Assembly (NCBI GenBank): GCA_028583415.1
Contig: CM053269.1
Coordinates: 49,195,322 to 49,259,321, forward strand
Direction of reading: 5' to 3'
DNA: 64,000 bases
Origin: Protea cynaroides
Taxonomy: Eukaryota; Streptophyta; Magnoliopsida; Proteales; Proteaceae
Positions 22,491 through 34,600 of the stretch are shown here, piece after piece. Every line of letters starts with the position of its first letter. Position 1 is the stretch's first letter. Position numbers and translations under genes: made by a program. The notes beneath the pieces were generated by a model. That model was not told the DNA's origin. It did no database searches and saw only the letters and a list, made by a program, of their open reading frames with translations.

Positions 22491-25400
22491 TGTAATAACC
22501 CTCCCAGGAAACGGGTTCGGATTGGTGGTCGGGTCTAAAACATACATTCTTAATCATGGAAATCCTGATAAAAATCTGGTATAATTTTTTTTTTATTCAC
22601 ATAAGTCATTCATACATGAACCATACACTACTTTGACAAAAATACAACGGAAGTCTTAAACATATACAACCTATAACCTCTGGTGGCTAGATACAATAAT
22701 CATTACAAAACCTTGCTATTAAAATACAATTACAATCAAGTCTCATAAATAAATATTTAACTACATGCCAAACGGGGCTATGAATTCCCCACTTGGACTT
22801 TCATTTGCTATCTAGCTCATCCTTGACTCCACTTTGCTTATCTGTAAAACATGTTCATCAACTTGGGTAAGCCAAAGCTCAGTGAGTAGAATTCCATCTT
22901 GGCAGAAAATACATACAAGCCTACATGATACTTTTCTTTTCACTTCATAATAATCATAAACCTGTAAACTTAACATTTCTTTTCATAAGAAACATAAACT
23001 TGTAATTTAACATTTCATAACATAGATCATCTCGGAATGAACATAAACATAAACAATGGAATACTAAAATCCATAACTTGATCTTATGTAAGCACGTTAC
23101 TGCATATTTGTATGCTAATAATTTACTTCTATTCTTATACTTCATTCACTTATTCATTTATGGAATTTTACTTTTACTGTTCCTACTTTTACTTGGCTAC
23201 AAGTTACTGACTTAGGCTCAATGGATGTATCCACATCTTACCCCATTGTACATTTGGCTTTTTCATAATATGATTAGACTTGCCTACTATTTTTCTTGTA
23301 GACCACTACTTCCTTTCATAACTTGTCTTTTTGTTAACGTATCTAAACTCAACGGATGCTTCCGTTTCTTGCCACATGTCTGACTCACAGGATGCTTCCG
23401 TTTTTTGTCACTTGTTTGGCTCATCGGATGCTTCCATTTCTTGCCCTTTGGTTGATTTACCGAATGCTTTCGTTTCTTGTCACTTATTTGGTTCTCCGGA
23501 TGCTTCCGTTTCTTGCCCTTTGGTTGACTCACCGGATGCTTCCGTTTCTTGTCACTTGTATGGCTCACCGGATGCTTCCGTTTCTTGCCCTTTGGTTGAC
23601 TCACCGGATGCTTCCGTTTCTTGTCACTTGTTTGGCTCACCGGATGCTTCCGTTTCTTGCCCTTTGGTTGACTCACCGGATGCTTCCGTTTCTTGTCACT
23701 TGTATGGCTCATCGGATGCTTCCGTTTCTTGCCCTTTGGTTGACTCACCGGATGCTTCCGTTTCTTGTCACTTGTTTGGCTCATCGGATGCTTCCGTTTC
23801 TTACCCTTTGGTTGACTCACCGGATGCTTCCGTTTCTTGTCACTTGTTTGGCTCACCGGATGCTTTCGTTTCTTGCCCTTTGGTTGACTCACTGGATGCT
23901 TCCGTTTCTTGTCACTTGTATGTCTCAATGACTATTTTACAACTTGTATAGCATCATTGTCTCTTATGTATCACAAAGGCAATTTCAATCCTTTCTATGA
24001 TCTTACTTTGCTGTCCACCTAAGTGTAGAACAGTCCATACATGAAGTTAAATAGTTCATTCTTGATTTCTTAGCAAACTCTCATTTTATGTCTTTCTATA
24101 CTTTTACCTTGCTTTCCATCTGGGTATAGGACAGTCCATTCAGGCCATACAAAAATAAGCTTACAACACTAGTTCACATATAGTTTTCTTACATCATAAC
24201 CTATGGAAAAACTAATTGCTAGATACTTGCTCTCCATATACATATATAGCAGTCCAACACATGTTCTCGCTCTCCATATACATATATAGCAGTCCAACAC
24301 TTGTTCTCGAGGGCCATTCATTCCTTAGTTTCCTTAATTCAAAAGTCTTCTATCCATTTGTATTCATAAACTAACTCTCTTTTCATAACATCCTATGAGT
24401 TACCTTGCTGTCCATATAGCATTAGAACAGTCCGTTCATAGCCTTAACAACTTATTCACTTAATCAAAACCTTAGTTCCATGGCTCTACTAACCTTAAGC
24501 TTACATAAAGGTTCACTAAAGAAGTTACACAACCATTCCTGGAGACAAACTCATTTTTCAATGCTTGCTATCCAAATACTTATGAGAACATCCATAAAGA
24601 ATACTTCAAAGACCTATCAGTGCATAGCTTTCTTAGCCCACAAGCATTCTGTCCACATATAAATAATACAGTACATTAACAATATCTAATATCTTATCAT
24701 TGCCTAATTCTTCCCAACTCATGTAATTGCTGTCCACATAAGTATAACTCAGTTTCTTAAAGACAAAATACCATTTGATCATACTTTCACAAGCCCCATG
24801 AATCACTTCTTACTTTGAGATAATATAAACATAAATCAGCCCTATTTCCATCATATAGCATGAGTTTACAGCTCCACATTCATCACAATATATCTTGACT
24901 AAAAGAGAAGCTCATATTCTATTATATAACACATTGAATATTTCAATATAATGCATTGCATTAAACAACACAAGTAAGCATCACTCATGCACTTATACTT
25001 TACAATCACATGCATTCTAGTCAATAAATAGCCTGCTACAAGAGAGGAAAACACTCACCTGGAATAACTACAAGTTCCTTGGTTACAACTTCTTAAACTC
25101 AAAGTAAGGTTCGAATGCAATAAGAAGTCATTCACCTTCTACAGTCATAAAGCCAGATTTCCTGAACCTTTGTACCAAATGTGACCTCTCTTTGGCTTAA
25201 GCTTAAAATCCCATACTGTGCTGTCCTAGTTTAAACACCTGAGCATAAGAGACCTCAATTAATTTAATATTTCTCTTCTAATCCCCTACAATGCACTATA
25301 ATGAAATCTTTTATCTCTACAATGAGTTTCCATGTCTTTTTAGGTCCCCCATGCGGGAAACATAACATTTTCTTAACAAAAATTTGCACTTATAAAAATT

Positions 25401-26750
25401 TCCCCTATTCACATTTTCAGCAAGATGGGAAAACCTTCAAACCCTTGGTTTAGCAGAAAATTTTCAGTTTGTTTCCCCAAATTTCAGTCCCTAAATCCCC
25501 AAAATACCACACAATGCGTTAATACAAGTTTTTTTTAAGAAAAATGCAGCAAAACATTAATCGTCAAAACCATCCATAGGACGAAAAGGGTGAACAAATT
25601 TTACTGTTCATCATCTTCTTCCTCCATTAAAACACATTCTCAAGGTCTGCAGTTTTGTTCTCTATCTCATGAAATCAACATGCAGCTGTTATGAACCGAT
25701 GTACGGTAACTCTTACCTCAAGGGTCTCTTGATATATCTTCCAGTTTCACCTTCCAACACCTTGATGGTTGATATCGATTTTCCCCCGATGAAACCCCAA
25801 AATTTCAGAATTTCACTTCCTTAAACCTTCCTTCAATCTTGCCGCCCTTTATCTTCAATGCTTTTCAAAATTTCCTTACTCAAACGAGATCAACAACCAT
25901 CATTGACATAGAACTCTCAAGAACATAAAATTTCTCAAAGACCAACTCAAAAACTTTCCTTCTTCTCCCTTTCACGTTTTGCCTCATTTGGGAAAGTTAG
26001 AAATGAAACAAAAGGTCATTATCTAATTTTCATTCATTTCCTATTTCTCCAAATAGACTGATTTTGTGAAATCCCTCTTACACCCCTATAACACCCCTAA
26101 TGCATGAAAAATAAACCCATGCTCTTAGGGTATCCTAAAAATGTGCTTGGACTATTATGCCCTTCTTATATACCTTTTTAAATACATGCAAAGACCCACT
26201 TTAATATTGTATTGGTACCCTTTTAATTTAGGGACCAAGAATACCTCTTTCTAAAATCAATTATTACATCATGCCATTCCATTTAGAAATGAAACTTTAA
26301 GTCAACCCAAATCAATAGTGGGCAGCCACTTCTTTTGGGCCCCACATCTAAATGTCATATAGAAATAAAATTCCATACAACCTGTTTCAAACTTCATCTC
26401 ATGACCTATAGGTATCAATACTCTATGGTTCTAAAAATAAAACATTAGTCTAGCATGTGACAATACACTAAGGTTTAATAATTAAATTATTTTAGTATAA
26501 CATAGTTATCACAAGTCTCCAACCTATAATATAAACAATCTACATAATTAAACTCTTCACTTATCTCATGATAATTTAACCATACGTAGTATAATTATAT
26601 ATTATATAAGCATAAAATATTATTGATTAGCATAATACAACAAATATTTACCTTTGGATGTCATGGTAGAATTTAACAAAATACCCTTAGATCTTCTATC
26701 CACCATGTAACACTAACTAGCTTAACACCTCAGCTGGCTGGGGTGTTACA
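22491..26750 (-). mobile_element. Solo LTR 3, Ty3/gypsy-type (4260 bp), target duplication ATACC
   Basis: The segment starts TGTAATAACCC and ends GGGGTGTTACA. On the minus strand this reads TGTAACACCCC..., a start typical of plant Ty3/gypsy LTRs. ATACC flanks it on both sides (22486-22490 and 26751-26755). There is no polyprotein, primer-binding site or second LTR within, so it is a solo LTR despite its length. It contains a 36-bp minisatellite (about 23340-23930) and a 2-copy repeat of CTCTCCATATACATATATAG near 24230-24300. It is inserted in the copia element at 21724-32519. Confidence 0.85.
23340..23930. repeat. 36-bp minisatellite, alternating units (72-bp higher order)
   Basis: About 16 units of 36 bp alternate between two forms, one with TTGTCACTTGTTTGG and one with TTGCCCTTTGGTTGAC, each after GGATGCTTCCGTTTC. 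Because 36 is a multiple of three, several frames stay open. The minus strand reads as repeats of KKRKHPVSQ for 213 residues, and two plus-strand frames are also open. Lack of a domain and its place inside an LTR argue against a real gene. Confidence 0.9.
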
Positions 26751-26755
26751 ATACC

Positions 26756-27005
26756 TTGGCTAGACACCGCCTTTATTCTTTGATATTATCCTCTCATGGC
26801 AAACTGCTTCTAGCTTGGATTAATACCGTATTTTGACTTACCGTCATTATTTGTATGGCTGAATACTGTCTCTTATCTTGGCTGAATAATGCCTTATATA
26901 TTTAGCTAAATACTGCCTTGTTCGTCCTTTGGCTAAATACTGCCTAGTGTCCGGCTAAATACTGTCTGATTTATTTTTGGTTAAATACAACCTGGTTTAT
27001 CTTTG
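26756..27005. repeat. Degenerate short repeats around GGCTAAATACTGCCT
   Basis: Variants of TTGGCTAAATACTGCCT recur about eight times at roughly 25-50-bp spacing. They belong to the copia interior just beyond the gypsy-type solo LTR. Confidence 0.7.
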
Positions 27006-30000
27006 ACATGTCAAACACATAACCATGTATGTAAAATAGCAATAACGCAAATGCTAATGTAAACAAAATCATAGTTACAAAAATTGTGCCCATTAAACCA
27101 TGAGCAATACAATCAAACACAGTAAGCAATGTGAAAACACAAGTATAAACATAAAGAGTCTCCCACTGATTAAGCATATCTAGAGACTCTCACTGACAAA
27201 ATCTTCGTCCGAGATTTTACAACGATATAAAATCTTTTGACCTTTTTCTTACTTGAAGAGATTCGATTTCTATTATGTTGTGAAATACTATATTTTTTTT
27301 ATTATTCTTTGAGAAGAAAAACATAACTAAACCGCTGTCACAATATATCTCTATAGTCTAGAAGTAGAGTCTACAACCTCCAAATCATAAAAGAAACTCT
27401 TACACCAGATTCCTTATTTGTTATTTTCATATAGAGTTACAAAACCCTACCACCATAACAATGAACCTTGAGGTTGGTTTTCTGTCATCAATGCAAACAT
27501 TAAAATTACATCAAAAAAGCCTAGAGTGTTACTACTTTCATAGATGAACATGCAATCCTTTGTCTTCTGCATATACCGCATGACTTTCCTTTTCCCCGTT
27601 GTCCAGTAAGCTATACCAGCATCTAACTGAAAATGTTCCTTAACACTCATTGAAAAGGTTACATAAAACGATTACAACCTTGAGCATATATCAAGCTCCC
27701 TATTGCATTGCAGATGCTCACACTCAATATCATTTCTTGTACACAATTCTATCAATTTGTCTCATTTATCGATTTAAGCATCCATAATTTAATGGTTATA
27801 CATGCATACTAAACAGTTCAAAAATAAGAACAATGTTTATACTTTGAGACAAATCCAGAATTTCAATTTTTCTATCATGAGGAAACTCAATGTTAAATAC
27901 AAGGGTATTTACTCATACATTCTTCATTATGAAGTTATCAGACATTGAAATTTTGGTTTCAACTAGTAAACCATGTCACTACAAGTCAGTGATTAACCAT
28001 CAACATACATGACTAGGAAGTGAATCTGCTCTCACTGACCTATAGATATATACAATGGTCAATGACAATCTCAACAAAGTTAAAAAAAAGAAAAAAACCC
28101 TGTCAAACTTCAAATACCATTATCCAGATACCTGTTTAATCTATAGATTGACTTTATAAGTCTACAAAACATATCTTCTTTACCGTTACCACAAAATCTT
28201 GTGATTAAAGCATATAAACATCTTCTTCCATATTTTCTTTGATCAAAATGATCTTTACATTTATCTGATGCAACTCCAAAACAAAATACCCAATTCAGAC
28301 CTCAAAAATTTGAAGTTCTCTTTCTCTTCTCTTTGTGTGATTTCACTTCACTATAAGTCTTACTTTATAGCAATCAATTCTTCCACTAGAATCACACATT
28401 TCTTTGTATATCCATTTTGAGTCTATGAGTACACCGTTTATCGACAAAAATATAAAATCTCAAGTCTCGTTATTGTTCATAGACAACAACATATCTTTTA
28501 CGACCATTAATCATTCAAGAACAATTTCATTACTGATAACTTGCTCAAAATCATTGGGATTTTCATCATGTCTAACATCAAAATATCTATTTTGAAATAC
28601 AACATGTGATTGGATGAAGTCACAGATCTACATGGTCTAGTATATCTTCTCATTGCCTCATCTGGCTCTGCTACTATGACTGAAGCATCGATCTTAATGA
28701 ACATTTCTATAATCATTTAATTATACTCTGATAACGTTTTTGTTATCTCAACTGGTGGCTTCACATCTATTTTCATGTGGTCTCATCAAACTTTAAGTTT
28801 TTTGGATCTATTTTGACATCCCATAAAATAACAACTCAATGTCTAAAATAATCATTCTCTCACAAGTGTTATGAAATCATGTCAGCTCTACAATCTCAAA
28901 CAAGAAGATAACTTAAATTGAAACTGACTAACTAGGCACTCTATTAATAATATAGGCTGCAATATCAATTCTTTCCTTACATGATCAAATACATTCTTAG
29001 GCTTTTACAAACACTTGCTTAAATTTATCAGGGAATAGACCAGTATCACATGATTTTCCAAAACTCTCTCATTCAGATCCAATAGATTCAATTCCTTTAA
29101 TAAAAGTTTTTTCATCTTAATTTTTATTATTTGAAAAAACACCCATGAATTAAACTATAACAAGGAGTCCTAGATGAAATCTCGATGTTTATCAAGTCCA
29201 ATAAATCCTTGTTGTGAATAACCTTCATTTACCTTAATCTTGTCATTTTTCCCTTTAATTAATTCTCATATATATTCTTTACAATCTTTCTTTGGACAAT
29301 AGTCCTAAAACCCCTATGACCAGGGCTGAAAATAACAATATACAATTTAACTTCTAAAGATAGATAATCTAAAAAGAATAAATTAAAGATTTTTATACTC
29401 TTATGGGCTTAGACTACGATTAATGCTTAAGCGTCCAATCTACTGCACCTTCTTACTTAGAAGTTGCATAATCATTATTCCTTCTTCACTTAAGCTTGTC
29501 TAGCTTTACAATCTTTCTTCACATGTCCCTTCTAAGTCACATTACAAGAATTTCATTCTACTTAAATCTATTTTATCGTGCAGTTTCTTAATATCCAATT
29601 CTTTGTCATAAAATTTCTGACTATTTCACGAAAAAAAATGTTTTTCTTTCTGTGGGTTTCTCTTCCCCTTTCGCAACTTGCCTTTGTCTGTGTATGTATT
29701 ATGCACTACGACATTAGCATTCATATTTTTCTCTTTTCTTTGATTTTTTTATCCTTAGTTCTTTCACTTTAAGGTTCAGAATATTTTTTAATACTATATG
29801 TCACCAAGATCTGACTATACAATTCTTGTGAGGAAGTAAAAATCTAAAGTGTCACCTGCATAGGTTTTAATGAATTACCTACAAATGTTCACTTATCTTT
29901 GAGCTTATCATTAATAGTTAACAGCTCTACCTTGTACTTCCTCACACTCCTAATACCATCTCTTATCATCAAAAGCTGGTACTAATGGACTTGAGTAATA

Positions 30001-30519
30001 AAACATCTCTCTGCCCCTTCTTGAAATATCAAACCTTTCTTTGAATTTCACAGGGAATATCCTTTTCCAATGTTCCTCATCTGAACATTGTCTTACTTCA
30101 TCTTAGAGATTAAACGTCCTAAGAATCAGAATACAATTTTCTGTTGAGTACATCTAGGTTAAACAATCCTAGACTAGTTTTCATTTTTCATACCAATTGA
30201 TAGAGTTGGCTGCCAATGACAGACATCTTGAGGTATTTAATCATTACATATCTACAAATATATTACAATGTAAATAATTGCAAGTCTACGATTAATATCA
30301 AATAAAATTAATAATCAAGAATACATATACATAACATGTGTAAGCTAATTTACATCTTTGAAAATTCAATCGAACTACATACACATTCTTTGGGATAATA
30401 TGTGCACTGGTCCTCTCAATATCTATACAATAACTGCGAAGAGATAATGACTCTTGAAAATTTCACAACATTTGGGTGGATGAAACCCCCTAAAGCCAAG
30501 ATCCTTCAACTATATGCAT

Positions 30520-30930
30520 GAGTTCTTTATATTCTTTGACAACACCACCTTTGGGTAGATAGTGTCGTTCTTTATAATCTTAGACAACGCCACCTTTGGG
30601 TAGACAGTGTCGTTCTTTGTTGCATCCATAAAAGTGGGAGTTTATGTTAGTGTCACTTTTGGGTGAACACTGTACTTCGTTGCTGTAGTTTGTAAATACA
30701 TAAATGTTGGATTTGAGCATATTATAATAGAACCAAGTGTGTCACTTTGGTGGTCACCATAAAATTTATACACAATAGCTACAAACCCTAATTTGAATAA
30801 ACTTGAACAATGTCACCTTTGAGTGAACACTATCAAACTGAAGTATTTACAAACACATATATTTGAATTTGAACACATCATAATGAAACAAGGTTGCCAC
30901 TTTGGTGGTCACAATAAGTTCCACTATGAT
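30520..30930. repeat. Degenerate tandem repeats in the copia leader region
   Basis: Two adjacent units carry CACCTTTGGGTAGA-AGTGTCGTTCTTT (about 30550 and 30590). Two longer units (about 30646-30770 and 30806-30925) share GTCAC-TTTGGGTGAACACT and later TTGCCACTTTGGTGGTCAC-like blocks. They lie on the 5' side of the minus-strand copia element, between its gag remnant and its primer-binding site. Confidence 0.65.
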
Positions 30931-32534
30931 ATGAACAAATCCTAACCTGTAGCTCATGTGAGATATTTATTTAATCATGGAATGCTTTAAAATACAATTG
31001 TACAAGTCCAAACATTCATATAAACATGCACATTAGCTCAGTCAATCAATTTGATACAATAACTTTGAGAAAAATCAACAAAAACGCTACAAACTGAGTT
31101 CACAAAGGACATTTTCCATAACAATATGCTTCCCAATGTATCTAAATGTACCAAAATATATACTAGATTGAAGAGCATAAAAAATGGAGTCCAACGGAAC
31201 AAACCGCAGGTCAATCCGACCTTCCTAGCTCCCATAATCATTATTTAATGTTATTTTATTAAAAGCAGAAACCAAACAGGCCCTTATAAGCCTTACAGGG
31301 TCGGTCTGGGTCAATTCGGTCGGTTCGGTCTGCCCAGGATCGGTTTGAACTGACCCGAATATTCCAATTTCCCCTTTTTTTTTAAACTTTTGAATTATCT
31401 TGGTCCAAATCGAACCAAACGATCTGATGCAAAATCGAACCACGGTCTAACCAGATGGTCCAATCACTGGTTCACATGGTCCTACCAAACTGGTTTCCTG
31501 GTCAAATAGATGGGTTTTCAGGTCGAGATACTCGGGTCAGGTATCAGGCTTGCGGGTCGGGCACCGGGTTACACATGTTAGTCCGCACATGTGCCGACGA
31601 TCTGGTCTTGGGCCAGGGCCTTGGCTGACCTGGCTTGGTCGGGCTGGGTTGGCTTTGGCTGGCTCGGCTTAGCCTGCCCGAGATGCCTTCGGTTTGGCTC
31701 AGCCTGGGTCGAGGCTTGGGTTTTCGATTCTCGCCGAGTCAACTCAGCGACGAATCAGCGTCGCCAGTACATACTTTTTTTTTAATTCCCCCACGAGTGA
31801 GATCCACTCGCGTCTACCGCCGGTGATTGCCAGCGCATTAGGCCTCCGAAACCGGCTCTTTTTATATCTCTGAAACCCTCTCGTCTCGCTCTTTCCAATG
31901 ACATATGGCATGACATGTTTTATTGGTCAAAAAAATTTTGTCAATGGGAAACTCTGACAGATTCAATCCAGATTCAAGAATTTTTTTTTTTTCAATTCAG
32001 TCATTCATTTACAGGTCTTTACTATTAATTCCCATTGATCCTAGGTCTGTATGGTTGGTTCTGATACCAACTGTTAGAATATTATGTGTTTAGGGTTTCA
32101 ATAGAATCCATCCCAATCCATACAGTTACCATAAAATACGATGGAAATGCAATTATCAATGAATCATAAAGACATACCTGTTTGAAGTGATCGATTCCCA
32201 TACGCTCCAAGACGTTTCAAGCTTTGATCAAAATCCTTCAACTACAGTCTTCAACAGCCTCCAGAGGATATCCTGACGTCTCTTGCTAATGGGTGCAAAG
32301 AGAACTGATTAAGTGTGGTTGTGGGAACTCTAACACAGTATTTATAGAATACTACTGTAACCCTAAAACTCTTCCCACAATAAAATTAGGATTATCAAAC
32401 ATATCTCACACCATGTGACTAACCAAACCAAATCGGCTCTATTGTGTTCATTGGATTCCCACTAAATTAACTAGTTTAGGTAATTAATTAAGTCCACATA
32501 AATCTAATAATTTCTCCCAATATAAATGCACGAA

Positions 32535-32709
32535 TGCAGGTTTAAACTTTAAACCAGTACTCTGGAACATGGAGAACAATCTCATGAAACTGAAACAAGA
32601 TGGCTTAGTGATGGCCCCCACCGTTGTTTATGAGTACATCAATTCGTATTTCTGGTGGTTCATGGACCTTCATCAAATGTACATCGATGGTAATGTACAA
32701 TCTTTGTAG
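32535..32709 (+). other. Exon-like open stretch, identity unknown
   Basis: Directly beyond the copia LTR, a plus-strand frame is open for about 57 codons and has protein-like composition. It contains the segments PVLWNMENNLMKLKQDG and VVYEYINSYFWWFMDLHQ. A possible acceptor (GAATGCAG) precedes it at about 32539, and a possible donor (GATG|GTAATG) lies near 32690. In-frame translation ends at a TAG near 32709. I do not recognise the family. It could be an orphan exon of a host gene cut off by the retrotransposon, or chance. Confidence 0.3.
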
Positions 32710-33349
32710 GTTTTTGAGTGTTTCTTTTTCATTTTATTTTTTACGTTTTTTTTTTTTTTTTTTTTTTTTTTGTGAGATTAGATAAACTATTGGAAGTTTG
32801 TCCATGTCTTCTATGTGATTTCTGTAAAATGTTCGAATCTAATCGATGGTATTTTATTGTCCCTATCTGGTTATCAGTTCTCCTTGTACTTCCATTTTCG
32901 GTTTCCCCTACTTGTGTATAAGATTTCAATATACCCCGCTATCGTATACATCTTCCTTCCATAAATAAATTGAATAAGACATTAATACGGAGGGGGAGGA
33001 GTTGGCGATGAAGAAAACCCAAAATTATGGAGGAGTTTGCAAACGTTCTTGACAAACTTCTTTCTTTGTTACATTTCTTGACTGAACGAAGATAACTAAA
33101 CATCTTAGTTATATTATACAATAAGGCCATCTACGTATGTAGATGAGAGAGATTGTTCTCAGAGAAGACTCTACAAGTCTCATGTAAACATTTTTACAGT
33201 GGTTGATGTTATAGAATTATATAATAGAACTTTTGTACTATAACATCATCTTGATCAACTTCATCTGATTCTGAACTGGGCTCATCTGGCTTGGGCTTAT
33301 CTAAACTAGGCTCATCATAACTGGGCTTATTTTTGTCTTCAACATCCCC

Positions 33350-34600
33350 CTCTCAAACGAAACTGGGGATGTATCCACAGTCCAAGTTTGACGCATACAG
33401 AAGAAAACTCAGTACGGGCCAATGGCTTAGTGAAAATGTCAGCAAATTGATGATGCATAAGTACAAAATGGGTCTCAAGACCAAGAGTGACCTTTTCACA
33501 AACAAAATGGTAATCGAGTTAATAAGTTTCGTACAAGCATGAAACACCAGATTAACCGAAAGATGCCGAAAGATGCAAAGCACTCATATTGTCGCAAAAT
33601 AGGATAGCCAAATGCAGTTAACATATACCAATGTTCCGTAGTAAAAAGGATAGCCAAGTTAACTTGACAACTATAGTAGCCATTGCTTGATATTCTGCTT
33701 TAGTTCTAGAGTGGGCAACAGTTGGTTGTTTCTTTGCACCTCATGAAATATAGTTTGCACCTAAATAAGTACAAAATCTAGAAGTGGTGCAACCAGTTCA
33801 ATCAGTATCAGAGAATGCAAATAAATCGAGGGAGCTATCCTTAACAAATTGCAGTCCATGGTCGACAGTACTCTAAACATAACACATTATGCGTTTCAAC
33901 GTATAAAAGTGAACCATGATTGAAGCATGCATAAACTGACAGATAAGATTAACAGAAAAAGATAAATCTAGCCTTGTCATTGTTAGATATTGGAGAGACC
34001 CAATGGTGCGATAATGCGCAATATTGGTATCAGAATATCATCTTCACGATTTGGCATGACTGAAGTCGCCAAGGGAGTTGCAATTGGTTTGATTGTATCA
34101 AGTGTGGACCGACGAAGTATATTGGCTACATACTTGCCTTGAGATAAAAATAATCCGGAAGGGTTTTGTTGAATTGCTATCCCAAGGAAGTAGTGAAGAA
34201 GACCTAAGTCTTTCATTGCAAATGTCTCACTGACTTTGATAATAAACATATCCATTAGGTCATCATCATCGCAGGTTAATATTATATCATTGACATAGAG
34301 TAAGGGAAGAAGTGTTTTGCCAGCTTTTTGAAATACAAAGAGAGATGGATCAGATGTACTGCAAATAAACCAATATTCAAGTAAAAAAGTAGTCGAATCT
34401 GTCAAACCATTCTCTTGGGGCTTGTTTCAGCCCATAGAGGGCCCTCTGTAACTTACAAACATCATTGGGTTGTTGGGCATTAATGTAGCCTTCTAATTGA
34501 GTGTGTTGATAAGAAGCCATGTAAAAAGGCAATTGTGATCTCAAGTTGTCTAAGCCTCCATCCTTCAACCGTGGCAACCGTTAGAACAAGAATGGAACCT
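33350..34600 (-). pseudogene. Ty1/copia reverse transcriptase fragment, minus strand
   Basis: Two minus-strand frames (34577-34377 and 34405-33983) carry the copia RT blocks RALYGLKQAPREWFDRF, then LLYVNDIILTCDDD, then MKDLGLLHYFLGIAI. The catalytic YVDD is YVND here, so the enzyme would be dead even without the frame breaks. Sequence below 33980 matches the usual RNase H to 3' end of such elements, and an LTR-like end (CTTCAACA followed by a pyrimidine tract) lies near 33346. No right-hand LTR was found. The fragment is probably truncated by the next copia element, which starts near 34930. Confidence 0.75.

Larger units (their letters stand above)
21724..32519 (-). mobile_element. Ty1/copia retrotransposon with both LTRs, decayed, carrying a gypsy-type solo LTR
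   Basis: LTRs of 446 bp (21724-22169) and 448 bp (32072-32519) are clearly the same sequence and run TGTTAGAAT to CTCCCA on the plus strand. The minus orientation is shown by the primer-binding site TTGGTATCAGAACC, read on the minus strand just inside the right LTR. Decayed gene pieces on the minus strand agree. A reverse transcriptase/RNase H border (GIAYWTTGKRKVMRYMQ) lies at 27447-27650. A linker piece (28507-28716) and a zinc-knuckle remnant with GHVKKDC (about 29500-29550) are also visible. A gypsy-type solo LTR splits it at 22491-26750. The 5-bp flanks (ATTTC and ATATA) do not match, so the target duplication is lost. No open polyprotein remains. Confidence 0.85.

Noticed and set aside
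23340..23930. Possible CRISPR-like array
   Set aside because: The units are contiguous with no unique spacers, and the DNA is a plant nuclear retrotransposon.
23331..23951. Plus-strand open frames of about 190-206 residues
   Set aside because: They are by-products of a 36-bp repeat whose length is a multiple of three; no domain or start context supports a gene.
31591..31826. Tryptophan/glycine-rich frames
   Set aside because: Produced by a GC-rich stretch of TTGGCT/GGCTTGG repeats inside the copia leader; two frames overlap and neither has a domain.
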